Below are positions 44,828-53,604 of a DNA stretch of 64,000 nt, in pieces (position 1 is the stretch's first letter; each line of letters begins with the position of its first letter). Below the pieces are notes generated by a model that searched no databases, had not been told where the DNA came from, and saw only the letters and a list, made by a program, of their open reading frames with translations. The stretch is from positions 868,001 through 932,000 of the forward strand of contig OZ245869.1 of NCBI GenBank assembly GCA_965229355.1, given 5' to 3'. This DNA comes from GCA-2737725 sp965229355 (GTDB lineage Bacteria; Pseudomonadota; Alphaproteobacteria; Rhodospirillales; Rhodospirillaceae). The translations under genes were made by a program, and so were the position numbers.

Positions 44828-45540
44828 CGGCAAATGACGCCGATGCTCGCTTTCGGGCCGATCCGCGCACATGGCATGTGTTTCGCAAAACACGGTTTGC
44901 CATCAGGCTGTGTTTTGGGCTGATGTTGTTCGCGACTGCGCTGTTTCTGCCCAGCGCCTGGATTATTTTAGCGCCACACGATCCGCTCTTACGGCCTGAT
45001 CTGCATGAACAATGGGCATGGTTGACGCTCGTTTTGTGTGTGCTGGTGTTGTACACGGCTTCGCGTATTACGCGGAGTGTCAAAGCCGCGTATGCAGCCA
45101 AAATCCACAATCTTGTAGACGCCACTCGCAGCGATGCAGACGCTATGGCTGTGACGCTGGATGTGGAAATCAGCCCAGCGTACCCCAATTTACTGATTTC
45201 ACGCCGCCATCAGCTCCTGGGTGTCGCATCGCCCACGCCGCTGTTCGTAAAGTTTGCCGATATTGCCGACGTTAAAACAACGCAGCAGAAAAAGCGCTCG
45301 ATCTGGGACAAGCTGTCGCCCAACAACACCGTTATTGAAATTTCGATGAAGGACCCGGCGCAAGCGCCCATCATCAGTATGGGCGGCAATGGATTGAGCC
45401 GCGTGACGGCAGACGAAACGCACTTCGTCGCCAATAAGCTACATGAGTATGTATTCCCGCCGCCAAGCTGGCGCCCCGAAATCGGCGAAGGCTTGCGGCC
45501 CGAAACGCTGGACTACATCAAGAACTTACGCCTGACCTAG
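44824..45540 (+). CDS. Unknown membrane protein at the end of the bcs operon
   Basis: 238 aa. Two membrane spans (about residues 28-52 and 65-85) are followed by a soluble domain (about 95-238) that looks beta-rich with VEISPAYPNLLISRRHQLLG and IWDKLSPNNTVIEI; it resembles a bacterial PH-like domain only in layout. ATG 44824 overlaps the bcsC stop (ATGA); a TTG two codons earlier is a less likely start. Translational coupling to bcsC suggests a role in cellulose synthesis or its control. Family not recognised. Confidence 0.75.
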   Translation: MTANDADARFRADPRTWHVFRKTRFAIRLCFGLMLFATALFLPSAWIILAPHDPLLRPDLHEQWAWLTLVLCVLVLYTASRITRSVKAAYAAKIHNLVDATRSDADAMAVTLDVEISPAYPNLLISRRHQLLGVASPTPLFVKFADIADVKTTQQKKRSIWDKLSPNNTVIEISMKDPAQAPIISMGGNGLSRVTADETHFVANKLHEYVFPPPSWRPEIGEGLRPETLDYIKNLRLT

Positions 45541-45541
45541 C

Positions 45542-46798
45542 TTAAGCAGGAACAAGCGTGCCATCGTCAGTCAGGCGCTTGCGATCGCCTTCAGCGGGCG
45601 CAGCGCAGGTCGTCTTCGAGCCCAACATTTGGAGTGCTTTGCGGGCGTCCTCAAGCTTGCGATCAATGTCGTCGTCCGCTTGATCGGGGTCGTGGTGGAA
45701 GAGTTGCAGTTCCCGCACATTGCCTTGCGTGGCAATTTCGGCCACGCGCGTGACGCACGAATGACCCCAGTTGATACGCTTCAAATACTGCTCGTCGGTA
45801 TAGGTGACATCCGTCAGCAACACATCGCAATCTTTGATGAAGTCGACCATGCGGTCGACGTAGTCCTGACTGTAATAGCGCGAGTCTTTTAAATAGAGCT
45901 CATTATCCGTGAAGTAGCAGAACGACCGGCCCTTGACTTCGACACGGTAGGCCAAGCAATTGCCAGGGTGTGACGTCAGCAACGTTCGCACCTGAATATC
46001 ATCGACCGTAAAGGTCTCTTCCCCCAAGTTGCGGAAAAACAGACGTGAGCCGAATTCACGGATAGTCACCGGGAAGTACACGCCATCCATTTGCCCTGAT
46101 ATCAACTCGCGCATGGTGAGTGAACCGTGTGAGGCGCCCATAATCTCGAATTCATTGCCAGGCACAAACAGCGGCGTGAAGAATGGCAGCGCGTTGATGT
46201 GGTCCCAATGCGGATGCGAAATCAACAGTTTCGCCGAGAGCGGGCCTTCATGAGTATCCAGCAAATGGTGGCCTAAGTTGCGGATACCGGTGCCTGCATC
46301 GAAAATGATGAGTTGTTTGCGCGGCAGTTCCAGCGACACGCACGACGTATTACCGCCATATCTGAGGGTCTTTGGGCCAGGCACCGGCAGCGTGCCCCGC
46401 ACGCCCCAGTACGAAATGACCGTATCGTCTGAGATCACGCCCATGATGTCTTGCACGTAGGTGCGCGGGCTGATGGGCTTGCGCAGCATACCATCAGCGC
46501 CCATCGACATGGCACGCGCCCGATCAAAGTCGTACGCTTTGGCCGAGACGACAATAATCTTCACGTGATCAAGATGCGGCAGCGTGCGAATGCGCCGGCA
46601 AATCTCAAGCCCGTCAATTCCCGGCATCATGATATCGATAATGATCAGCTGCGGTGGCGTCTCGCGAATAGCCTCAACCGCCTGCGTGGCATCCAACAGA
46701 ACCCGGACCTTATGCCCAGCTTGCAGAAGGAGTTCCTGTTGCAAGCGCGCGATATTGGCATCGTCATCGATGATCAAAATATCAAGTGCTATCGTCAT
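45542..46798 (-). CDS. Response regulator with metallo-beta-lactamase-fold output domain
   Basis: 418 aa. Receiver domain (about residues 5-122) with DDD at 11-13 and phospho-acceptor D55; then an MBL hydrolase domain (about 130-370) beginning YWGVRGTLPVPGPKTLRYGG with the metal motif SHPHWDH (near residue 195), a later FTDNE and TDVTYTDEQY, and a final LFHHDPDQADDD. This domain type resembles PhnP-like and cyclic-nucleotide phosphodiesterase MBL proteins. No DNA-binding domain, so phosphorylation probably controls an enzyme. It is convergent with the bcs operon. No partner kinase is adjacent. Confidence 0.88.
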   Translation of the reverse strand: MTIALDILIIDDDANIARLQQELLLQAGHKVRVLLDATQAVEAIRETPPQLIIIDIMMPGIDGLEICRRIRTLPHLDHVKIIVVSAKAYDFDRARAMSMGADGMLRKPISPRTYVQDIMGVISDDTVISYWGVRGTLPVPGPKTLRYGGNTSCVSLELPRKQLIIFDAGTGIRNLGHHLLDTHEGPLSAKLLISHPHWDHINALPFFTPLFVPGNEFEIMGASHGSLTMRELISGQMDGVYFPVTIREFGSRLFFRNLGEETFTVDDIQVRTLLTSHPGNCLAYRVEVKGRSFCYFTDNELYLKDSRYYSQDYVDRMVDFIKDCDVLLTDVTYTDEQYLKRINWGHSCVTRVAEIATQGNVRELQLFHHDPDQADDDIDRKLEDARKALQMLGSKTTCAAPAEGDRKRLTDDGTLVPA

Positions 46799-47031
46799 AA
46801 CTGCATCTCTATATATAAAAGCTGAATATAACAGCGGTCACGCCCGCGTACTCATAAGCACAATTCTAATTCTTTCATGCGTTCGCGAAAGGGGTTTCGT
46901 GGGCGTAGTGTCATTCAAAACACTCTGGTCATACCGCAAATATGCGGGGAAACCACACGGGAAGTGTGGCGTGCCGCACCAGTAAACCTAGCATAGAATA
47001 AGACTTCGACTTTTATAGATCGGGCGAGACA

Positions 47032-48069
47032 CTATGGCCCCATGAACGGAAACTCGTTCGAAGAGCGGGTTTGTGGACGCGACAGCCACTTCTGCGATGA
47101 CCGCAGCGCCTTCTTGGCCCACTTCATACTTCCCTCCCACAGGTTGGCGGGTTTTGCAGGCTTCACAGGTAGGCCGTATTTTTCCAGCATCGCATGGAAA
47201 ATCACCTTTGGTACATCCAGCCCTGTTGCGCGCTCAAGCCCTTGAAAGCCAGGCGCTGAGTTGGCTTCACAAATGCGGTATCCATCACGGTCGAGTAGAA
47301 TGTCGATGCCCGCAACATCCAACGACAACGCACGTGCCACTTCCGCTGCCAAATCCGCCATGTCCTTAGGCATATCAAACGGCATTGCATCCGCACCCAA
47401 TGAGACATTCGACTTAAATCCGCCGTCAGCAGCACGGCGCTCCATGGCGGTGACGGCCTTGCCATCAACCACAAGTACACGAATGTCGCGGCCATGGCTG
47501 GCGCTGATGTATTGCTGAAATATGAACTCGCTGCCGGTTCCTGTATCCACCAGTAAGCTTGCTAAATCATTGAATTGCGATTTATCCGGGCACAGAATTA
47601 CGCCAGCGCCACGCGTACTGCGCAACGCTTTCACCACCACGGGGAAGCCCAACTTTTGTTCGACCAAGTTCACATCGACGGGAAACTTGCCGAGGATCGT
47701 GCGCGGAATGGGCAATCCGCATTGCGACAAAATTTGCAGCGTATGAAATTTATCGGCGACCGCCTCAATGGCATTAGACCCATTTACCAACGGAATGCCT
47801 TGACGCTCAAAATAGCGTAATACAGCCAAGGTAAAGTAATTGGTCTCGCTGCCGGTGCGGCAAATAATAAGGTCGGGACGTTCGAGTTTGCGGCCCTGAT
47901 ACAAGACACTCCAATGCTGCTTTGAATCTACGACCAAATCAAAGTCACGCGGCTTCAAAATGTGTAACTCGATATCCATGTCGGATGCGGTTTCCATAAA
48001 CCGCAAAATCTCAGGCACTTCAGGCGCGCCAGACTCAAGATCGTGATGGAAGAAAATCCAACACCGCAT
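47032..48069 (-). CDS. ATP-grasp ligase, RimK/glutathione-synthetase-like
   Basis: 345 aa. An N-terminal pre-ATP-grasp domain (about residues 1-95) is followed by the ATP-grasp fold with FPVVVKALRSTRGAGVILC (ATP-binding loop), RDIRVLVVDGKAVTAMER and VAGIDILLDRDGYRICEANSAPGF (Mg-binding Glu/Asn). Relatives join amino acids to a carboxylate on a peptide or small molecule (RimK adds Glu to ribosomal protein S6; others make glutathione-like compounds). Substrate unknown. It stands alone on the minus strand with GGAGATG ahead of the ATG; a basic tail of about 40 residues extends past the domain. Confidence 0.88.
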   Translation of the reverse strand: MRCWIFFHHDLESGAPEVPEILRFMETASDMDIELHILKPRDFDLVVDSKQHWSVLYQGRKLERPDLIICRTGSETNYFTLAVLRYFERQGIPLVNGSNAIEAVADKFHTLQILSQCGLPIPRTILGKFPVDVNLVEQKLGFPVVVKALRSTRGAGVILCPDKSQFNDLASLLVDTGTGSEFIFQQYISASHGRDIRVLVVDGKAVTAMERRAADGGFKSNVSLGADAMPFDMPKDMADLAAEVARALSLDVAGIDILLDRDGYRICEANSAPGFQGLERATGLDVPKVIFHAMLEKYGLPVKPAKPANLWEGSMKWAKKALRSSQKWLSRPQTRSSNEFPFMGP

Positions 48070-48423
48070 ACAACATCTCCACGCGACCTATCAGGAATCT
48101 CAACGATGCCAACGGCCGTGAATTGATGCGCCCCGCATCAGAAAAACCGTGGCGAAGATATAAACGCATCGCAATGCCGAATGTTCCGCATCGCGAAAAT
48201 TTGAAGAAATCTTCTCTTTATCAGGTATTACAACCTAAATTCGTTCCATACGATGCAGCCTTCAGAACCGTAGCAGTGGATACAACCTGTCTTTGGTTCC
48301 CCTTGCGCGATGCGGACATTAAACCGATTCCATCTATGCCACGGCAATCAACACAGGATAATGCGCGGGTCCCCAAGACACCCGACCCGAGCACTTGAAA
48401 TAGACAGAGTGAGGCTTTGAACA
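48070..48423. other. Non-coding gap upstream of cupin gene
   Basis: About 350 bp between the divergent ATP-grasp and cupin genes. A frame at 48123-48398 has no ribosome site and no protein-like composition, so I do not call it. Promoters for both genes must lie here, but I see no clear consensus. Confidence 0.4.
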
Positions 48424-48921
48424 ATGCGTGCCCTGAAATTGCTATCGCTATGCTGCAGCATCTCATTGGCAGCCTTACCCGTTCTGGCGGCAGACTCCCT
48501 CACAACATGGCTCGGTAAATCAGATTTCAAGATGTACCATATCTATTCTGTCCCCGAGGGGCGCTCGGTCGTTGAGGAAATTAATGTGGCTGTGGGTGCT
48601 GCGGGACCTGCGGGCAAATACGCCATCATCGACCGTGACGTAAAAAACATGAACATCGGCTACTACGACAACGGCTGGTTTTCAGATTGGCACCCACCCA
48701 ATGCAAAGCGACTAAACTTGGTTCTGCAGGGCGATTTTATTTTCGATGTCGGTGACGGCAAAGAATACCGCATTAAAGCCGGCGAGATGATCTTAGCGGA
48801 AGACTCAACCGGCAAAGGCCACACATCGCGCTGTGTGGCGGCCAATAACCAACGCTGCATCTCGATGTCTGTTGTGCTGGAACCACACGACGGCAAAAAG
48901 ACAGTGCTGCGGACGCGCTAG
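48424..48921 (+). CDS. Exported cupin-domain protein
   Basis: 165 aa with signal peptide (MRALKLLSLCCSISLAALPVL, cleavage near AAD). The single cupin barrel (about residues 75-155) has LNLVLQGDFIFDVGDGKEYRIKAGEMILAEDSTGKGHTSR, in which the second cupin motif ends in the TGxGH signature also found in the cupins at 48922 and 56045. Such small beta-barrels bind a metal or a small acid. GAGG lies 9 bases before the ATG. Its 3' end meets the convergent cupin gene with no gap. Confidence 0.82.
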   Translation: MRALKLLSLCCSISLAALPVLAADSLTTWLGKSDFKMYHIYSVPEGRSVVEEINVAVGAAGPAGKYAIIDRDVKNMNIGYYDNGWFSDWHPPNAKRLNLVLQGDFIFDVGDGKEYRIKAGEMILAEDSTGKGHTSRCVAANNQRCISMSVVLEPHDGKKTVLRTR

Positions 48922-49389
48922 CTACCACGTCGCGGGAAGCACAATATCGCTGGGCCAGCCGACGAGACGCGTTGAGAGAGATTGCACCTGCGCCGGGTTC
49001 ATCATCAAAATTAGCGCGTAGGCTGGGTTCGGGCCGATAACATTTGTCAGATGTCCCTGCCCTGTCGCATCCAACGACAGCGAGATATCGCCAGGCACAG
49101 AGCGGCGTACATTTTCTGAACCACCCACGCGCGTCTCAACGCTGCCTTGCAATAATACTGATAAAGCTGGATTCGGATTAGGGTGCCATTCACGCTGGCC
49201 GGGCTCTAACCGGGCCGCTTTCCATTTGCTCATATCAAAAATGTCTGTCCACCACGCCGTCCCGGTTTTGGTTTGGCCCACATACGGCACAAAGACATCT
49301 GTGAAGTATGATAAGCCATCGGCGCGTGCATACACGCACGACAAACACAGACCTTCAGATGAATGAGCCGCAAGTCTGTTGCTGGTCAT
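48922..49389 (-). CDS. Cupin-domain protein in the phyH-iclR-sbp operon
   Basis: 155 aa. The cupin barrel (about residues 60-140) has REWHPNPNPALSVLLQGSVETRVGGSENVRRSVPGDISLSLDATGQGH, again ending in TGxGH. No signal peptide is evident. The start overlaps the stop of the binding-protein gene (ATGA), so it is the last gene of a coupled operon and probably acts on the same compound. Related to the cupins at 48424 and 56045. Confidence 0.82.
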   Translation of the reverse strand: MTSNRLAAHSSEGLCLSCVYARADGLSYFTDVFVPYVGQTKTGTAWWTDIFDMSKWKAARLEPGQREWHPNPNPALSVLLQGSVETRVGGSENVRRSVPGDISLSLDATGQGHLTNVIGPNPAYALILMMNPAQVQSLSTRLVGWPSDIVLPATW

Positions 49390-50864
49390 GGTTTCAACTC
49401 AATCTTATTCCAGCCAATCACATCTTCTGTAGCCGTATAGCCGCGCACAGCAGGCGACAGAGCGTCAAAATTCACCCCACGCCATAAGGGAATGCCAGGT
49501 GGATTATCACGTTCATGCGCTAAGGCCGCACGCGTGGCTACCAGGCGCTCGCTAAGGGTCTCAGCGGTATTGGCCTGTGCAATCAGCGGCGTCATCTCAG
49601 GATCGCATGTGTAGGGATGATGCCATCCGCATGAGCGGAACAGATAGCCGCGCAGCGAGTCAAATCCGGAGAACGTCCAACCAAATGCCTCGGCAGGCCA
49701 TTGCCCACTTTGAACACTTTCAGCGATACGCGTTGTGGGCGTAGAGCGCACCGATAGACGCACCCCTACAGCCGCTAAGTCTTGCGCGATCTGCTGATAG
49801 AATTCCGCATAACCGCTGGTGGCTGGATCGATCAATACTGTGAATGCAAAGCCATCTTTATAGCCCGCCTCAGCCAGCAGTTTGCGAGCGCGGCCAGGAT
49901 CATACGGGTACGCCGCCACATCAGAATTAAAACCAAAGGCACCCTCATGACTGAATTGGCTCGCAGGCTTTGTTGCGCCGTCAATGAGTGCATTGATAAT
50001 GGCTTTTTTATTCACCGCGTAGTTTAGGGCTTGGCGCACTTTGGCGTGTTGAAGTGGTGAATCTTTCACGGTCACAAACAGCATAAACTCAACCTTGGGC
50101 GCGGCGCGCGAGATGAATGCAGCGCCCATGCCTTCAACGCTGCTTTTATCTTGCGCGCCGAGGCTGATGACAACATCGACTGCGCCCGATGCCAGCGCTT
50201 GAAGGCGCGCCGCAGGGTCGGGGATCACGCGAATTTCGGCTGCTTTCATTCTCGGCTGGTGGCGGGCGTGTTCGTTCTCGACTAGATTAATACGGTTATC
50301 TTGCCACTGCGCCACTTTGTAAGGGCCAGTGCCGATCGGGTTTCGAATAAACCCATCGCGTCCTAACGCTTGCCAATGACGGGGCGCTGGAATGCGCATG
50401 AAGCTTAAATGCAGGGGGAGAATGGGGTTTGGCGTTTTCGTTTTGATCTCGACCGTATAGGCATCGCGGGCATGTACCGCAGCGATCTCCTGCCCCACAT
50501 CCATGTTAGCCGATGAATCGCGCTTGCCTTCGGGCGTTTTCAGATATTCAAATGCTGCCGTTACCGCCGCAGCATCAAACGGCTCGCCATTTGAAAACTT
50601 AACATCACGGGCTAAATCAAAGACCCAGGTGTGCGTATCTTCCTGCCGCCAAGACACCGCCAACCCAGGCCCCACTTCGCCATTACCAATCAACACGGTT
50701 AGAGGCTCATAGATCATTTGTGCGGGCAAAGCCTGTGGCAATGATACAGGGCCATACGGATTACCCAACGTAATGGGCATCAACGGCGTCGCCACACGTA
50801 AAGCCTGCGCCTGAACGGGTGTCGCAATAAGTAGCGCAAACGCGATGGCAGTGACGATCTTCAT
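49386..50864 (-). CDS. ABC-type solute-binding protein, peptide/nickel family, orphan (second copy)
   Basis: 492 aa with signal peptide (MKIVTAIAFALLIATPVQAQ). The body has W-FDLARDVKFSNGEPFDAAAV, RIPAPRHW, VRQALNYAVNKKAIINALI and YDPGRARKLLAEAGY, the SBP_bac_5 pattern. As with the binding protein at 24586, no permease or ATPase genes are near; both lie next to IclR genes. Overlaps the iclR stop and the cupin start by 4 bp each. It may deliver an organic solute to a shared permease encoded elsewhere. Confidence 0.9.
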   Translation of the reverse strand: MKIVTAIAFALLIATPVQAQALRVATPLMPITLGNPYGPVSLPQALPAQMIYEPLTVLIGNGEVGPGLAVSWRQEDTHTWVFDLARDVKFSNGEPFDAAAVTAAFEYLKTPEGKRDSSANMDVGQEIAAVHARDAYTVEIKTKTPNPILPLHLSFMRIPAPRHWQALGRDGFIRNPIGTGPYKVAQWQDNRINLVENEHARHQPRMKAAEIRVIPDPAARLQALASGAVDVVISLGAQDKSSVEGMGAAFISRAAPKVEFMLFVTVKDSPLQHAKVRQALNYAVNKKAIINALIDGATKPASQFSHEGAFGFNSDVAAYPYDPGRARKLLAEAGYKDGFAFTVLIDPATSGYAEFYQQIAQDLAAVGVRLSVRSTPTTRIAESVQSGQWPAEAFGWTFSGFDSLRGYLFRSCGWHHPYTCDPEMTPLIAQANTAETLSERLVATRAALAHERDNPPGIPLWRGVNFDALSPAVRGYTATEDVIGWNKIELKP

Positions 50865-51679
50865 AAGCGGATATCGCCAAACATTTGACCGAGTAGCAAA
50901 CGGCCCGCCTTCACTTTTGCCATCTTTGCGACAATAGCCTGGGCCACCTCTTGGAGGCGCGGAATAAAATCATCCCTTAGTGCATCAGGTTTGATCGCCG
51001 CAGGAATAAACCGCAACTCAAGCCCCAACACGAGATTGTCAACGTTCGTAACTGGCACCGCCACACTGCTTTCTTTTGAACGCAAGGGTTCAAAAATTAC
51101 ATAACCTTGTTTTCGCGCACGGCCCAGCAACGACTCACGATACGCCTCACTATGCGTAAGAAGTTCAGCCGCATACTTTTGCTGAGTGCGCTTGTTGATG
51201 CGCTGCGCTTCAGCGGGATCAATAAACGCTTTGCAGATGACACCGGCCGCGCGGCGAAACTGCGGAATGCGGTCACCGCTGTCGATACGCTTTAAATCAC
51301 GTTTTACGAGCGCATCAGTTGTTTCAATGGCGACCAAATCAATGTCGTCTAAATATCCCAATAGCACAGGCCAGCCTGTTTTCTTGGTGATCTCAGCCAT
51401 CAGAGGCCGGGCGATTTCACCAATGATTGCGTCATCAGGCAGCGTTGTTGCTAATCGTAATGCTTTGATGGTGGGACGATAGGCTTCGCGTTGGGATCGA
51501 CGATAAACAAAGCCCGTACGACTTAAGCTTTCCATGATGCGGTAAACGGCTTGGCGGCTTAGCGATGTCCGTGTGCTGATATCCTGAACACTGCTAAGGC
51601 CATGCTGCGTTATATCCTCGAGCACCATCAACCCGCGTTCGAGCACTTTCGTACTTTCAGCACGGCTTTTCTTGATCAT
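50861..51679 (-). CDS. IclR-family transcriptional regulator
   Basis: 272 aa. Winged helix (about residues 8-75) with VLERGLMVLEDITQHGLSSVQDI...SRQAVYRIMESLSRTGFVYRR, and an effector domain (about 90-260). It lies inside the operon phyH-iclR-sbp-cupin (21 bp after phyH, 4-bp overlap with sbp), so it likely regulates its own operon. It is the third IclR gene of the window, and like the pair at 28-29.5 kb it accompanies an orphan binding protein. Confidence 0.91.
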   Translation of the reverse strand: MIKKSRAESTKVLERGLMVLEDITQHGLSSVQDISTRTSLSRQAVYRIMESLSRTGFVYRRSQREAYRPTIKALRLATTLPDDAIIGEIARPLMAEITKKTGWPVLLGYLDDIDLVAIETTDALVKRDLKRIDSGDRIPQFRRAAGVICKAFIDPAEAQRINKRTQQKYAAELLTHSEAYRESLLGRARKQGYVIFEPLRSKESSVAVPVTNVDNLVLGLELRFIPAAIKPDALRDDFIPRLQEVAQAIVAKMAKVKAGRLLLGQMFGDIRL

Positions 51680-51700
51680 GCGAACCGGGCTTTCATAGGC

Positions 51701-52492
51701 TTAATGTGCTTTTGGCCAAATGACTGGAAAGTATTCGCCGGTTGGCTTCTGCCCTATCGGCATTTCAGTGACGCCAGGGATAGGCGCGCGGTCAGGCGCC
51801 GGGCTCCACACCACGTCGTCACCAAACCAGCGTGTCGCCAAGCCAGCGCGTGGACGATCTTTGCTATCATTGCCTTTCGAGAAATGCGGTGTGAGCGGAT
51901 GAAAAATCACCGCATCACCTGGTTCCAGATCATACGTCACGAAACGCAAATCAGGGTTTCCGCGCTGTTGCTCGAAATCAGGGCACATGTTGATGGTGTC
52001 GTACTTAATGCCGCGGTCTATGCAATACGTATGATGCCCCGCCAAATATTCGACACGCCCGTTTTGCTGATCAATGGGCGTCAGCGCAATGTACATATTT
52101 GGCACATGTTCCCCGTCAACCGGCCACAGTGTATCGGCATGCCAGCGCATAATGCGCGGCGATTTGGGCCATTTCACAAACAAATGGTCGTGATAGATCG
52201 CAACTTTCTCCGATCCGATGACACGCGCGGTTATTTCTGCAGCCGGTGACTGAAAAATAAAATCGCGGAAGACGCCAGGCTTGCGCCATAGAAACGAAAC
52301 CGATGTCATAGTCTCGCCTTGCGAGCGGCTGATGGTGCCATATGCACCCGGATCGGCCGCTACCTTTTGCGCCTCAGCCCACAATGCGTCTACCCATGCC
52401 CGTTCAATCGCGCCACGCACACAGACAACGCCGTCACGTTGATAATCGGCAATGTGTTGTGAGGTAATAGCTGGGCTGCGATTCGTGTACAT
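51701..52492 (-). CDS. Phytanoyl-CoA-dioxygenase-family Fe(II)/2-oxoglutarate oxygenase
   Basis: 263 aa. The iron site is visible as H118-x-D120 in MRWHADT and a distal His near residue 208 in AVIFHPLTPHFSKGN, followed by the Arg of RAGLATRW that would bind 2-oxoglutarate. Members hydroxylate small lipids, ectoine or secondary metabolites; the substrate cannot be told. First gene of the operon with iclR, a binding protein and a cupin, which suggests catabolism of an imported compound. GGAG lies about 10 bases ahead of the ATG. Confidence 0.9.
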   Translation of the reverse strand: MYTNRSPAITSQHIADYQRDGVVCVRGAIERAWVDALWAEAQKVAADPGAYGTISRSQGETMTSVSFLWRKPGVFRDFIFQSPAAEITARVIGSEKVAIYHDHLFVKWPKSPRIMRWHADTLWPVDGEHVPNMYIALTPIDQQNGRVEYLAGHHTYCIDRGIKYDTINMCPDFEQQRGNPDLRFVTYDLEPGDAVIFHPLTPHFSKGNDSKDRPRAGLATRWFGDDVVWSPAPDRAPIPGVTEMPIGQKPTGEYFPVIWPKAH

Positions 52493-52600
52493 GAGAGAGT
52501 GCTCCGAGATATGAACGCGTTAGCGTGCCATGACCCTGCGGGCAGCAAATATACAAATCTCGGAAAAGTCCAAAATTCGGACAATTATAAGAGCCGCAGA

Positions 52601-53065
52601 TTATTTGCTCCACGGCATGATCGGCACTGTGCTGATGGCGTTCTTGGGCGACCCCTCGACGATCTTGTCGGAATAGCTTAGGTACACCAACGTGTTATTG
52701 GGCTTATCGTAGAAGCGCACCACTTGCAGCTTCTTAAACAGCCACGAACGGCTTTCTTTAAAAACATCCTCGCCGTCTTTTAAATTTCCGCTGATCGTAA
52801 TCGGCCCCACCTGACGGCAGGCCAGCGATGCATCCGATGTATCCTCGGCTAATCCTACGGCGCCCGTCCCCCCGCCCGTTTGCGCGCGACTGACATGACA
52901 CACCACCCCCTCGACTTTCGGGTCTTTGAATGAGTCGACGCAGATTTTGTCGTTGGCCAACCCCAACATGCGGAAGGTGGTAGAGACGCACCCCACAGAT
53001 TCAGCGTGCGCTGGCACAACAAATCCAAACATGAAGGCGATAGACAGAATTTTTTTCATCGGCAC
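52601..53065 (-). CDS. creA: CreA-family periplasmic protein
   Basis: 154 aa with a signal peptide (MPMKKILSIAFMFGFVVPAHA). The mature part matches CreA: VGCVSTTFRMLGLANDKICVDSFKDPKVEGVVCHVSRA and a late VRFYDKPNNTLVYLSYSDK. CreA is a conserved exported protein of unknown function. Four cysteines are present and could form disulfides. Single gene on the minus strand. Confidence 0.88.
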   Translation of the reverse strand: MPMKKILSIAFMFGFVVPAHAESVGCVSTTFRMLGLANDKICVDSFKDPKVEGVVCHVSRAQTGGGTGAVGLAEDTSDASLACRQVGPITISGNLKDGEDVFKESRSWLFKKLQVVRFYDKPNNTLVYLSYSDKIVEGSPKNAISTVPIMPWSK

Positions 53066-53579
53066 GTCTCCAGATGCAACGCTTCAATATAGATGCGCTT
53101 CATGCGTTTGGATTTAAAGAGCTTCGACCTGAAAATGAGGGGAAATTGGAATGTCAGGAAGGTTGCAGAAGGCGTTAGATTTGTAACTGCGTGTTGCACT
53201 GCAGACATTTTAGAGGCCGCCCTGAAAATGCAGCCCTATATCAGGAGAGTTTGGGCAAACCGCTGGGGGATTACACAAAATTACGTGGAGAACTGCCCCG
53301 CCCCACGATTACCGCCAAATGCAAACCCCTCCCGCAAACTTCGGTTTGCTGGGAGGGGGTTGGTGGAGCCCTTTAAGGGGCTCCGCAAGCTTGTCACACA
53401 CCGGGGTGGGGGGCGGGTTGTTGGTGACAAGCTGTGTCTCAAAAGCCGTATAAAAATCCAAACGGACGCTGCGAGCAAAAGTTCCACGGTTCGCGGGCTT
53501 TGCCTATTTCATTGATTCCACAGGGATTCTTGAGCCTTGGGCAGACTGATCGCACCGTCCCGTAACCCTTTGCATTTAC
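53066..53579. ncRNA. Structured non-coding region with several strong hairpins (candidate RNA)
   Basis: No convincing gene between creA and the NepR-like gene. Between about 53294 and 53432 four stems can be drawn: (i) AACCCCTCCC-GCAAAC closed by a TTCG loop with GTTTGC-T-GGGAGGGGGTT (53324-53361); (ii) GGAGCCC / GGGCTCC (53365-53384); (iii) GCTTGTCAC / GTGACAAGC (53389-53432) around a GGGGTGGGGGGCGGG loop; (iv) an alternative outer pairing of that G-rich loop with CCCGCCCCAC at about 53297. Stems i-iii stack end to end, which suggests a folded RNA or a repeat element. No known family recognised. Confidence 0.45.
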
Positions 53580-53604
53580 GGAACAAAATGCGCGCCGCTG
53601 CGTT
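53580..53604 (+). promoter_or_regulatory. Sigma-EcfG promoter of the NepR-like gene
   Basis: GGAAC, 16 bases, CGTT: exact. It lies 93 bp ahead of the first ATG. The transcript would start near 53612 and include a leader with two hairpins (GGGGTGCTTCA / TGAAGCCCC at 53617-53667 and CGCCGGGT / ACCCTGGCG at about 53672-53694) just ahead of the start codon. Confidence 0.8.

Noticed and set aside
48123..48398. Open frame of 91 codons upstream of the cupin gene
   Set aside because: No ribosome site, no recognisable fold, Pro/Arg-rich random composition.
53093..53515. Open frame of 140 codons between creA and the NepR-like gene
   Set aside because: It runs through the strong hairpins, has no ribosome site, and its composition (Cys, Arg, Pro mix without domains) does not look like a protein.
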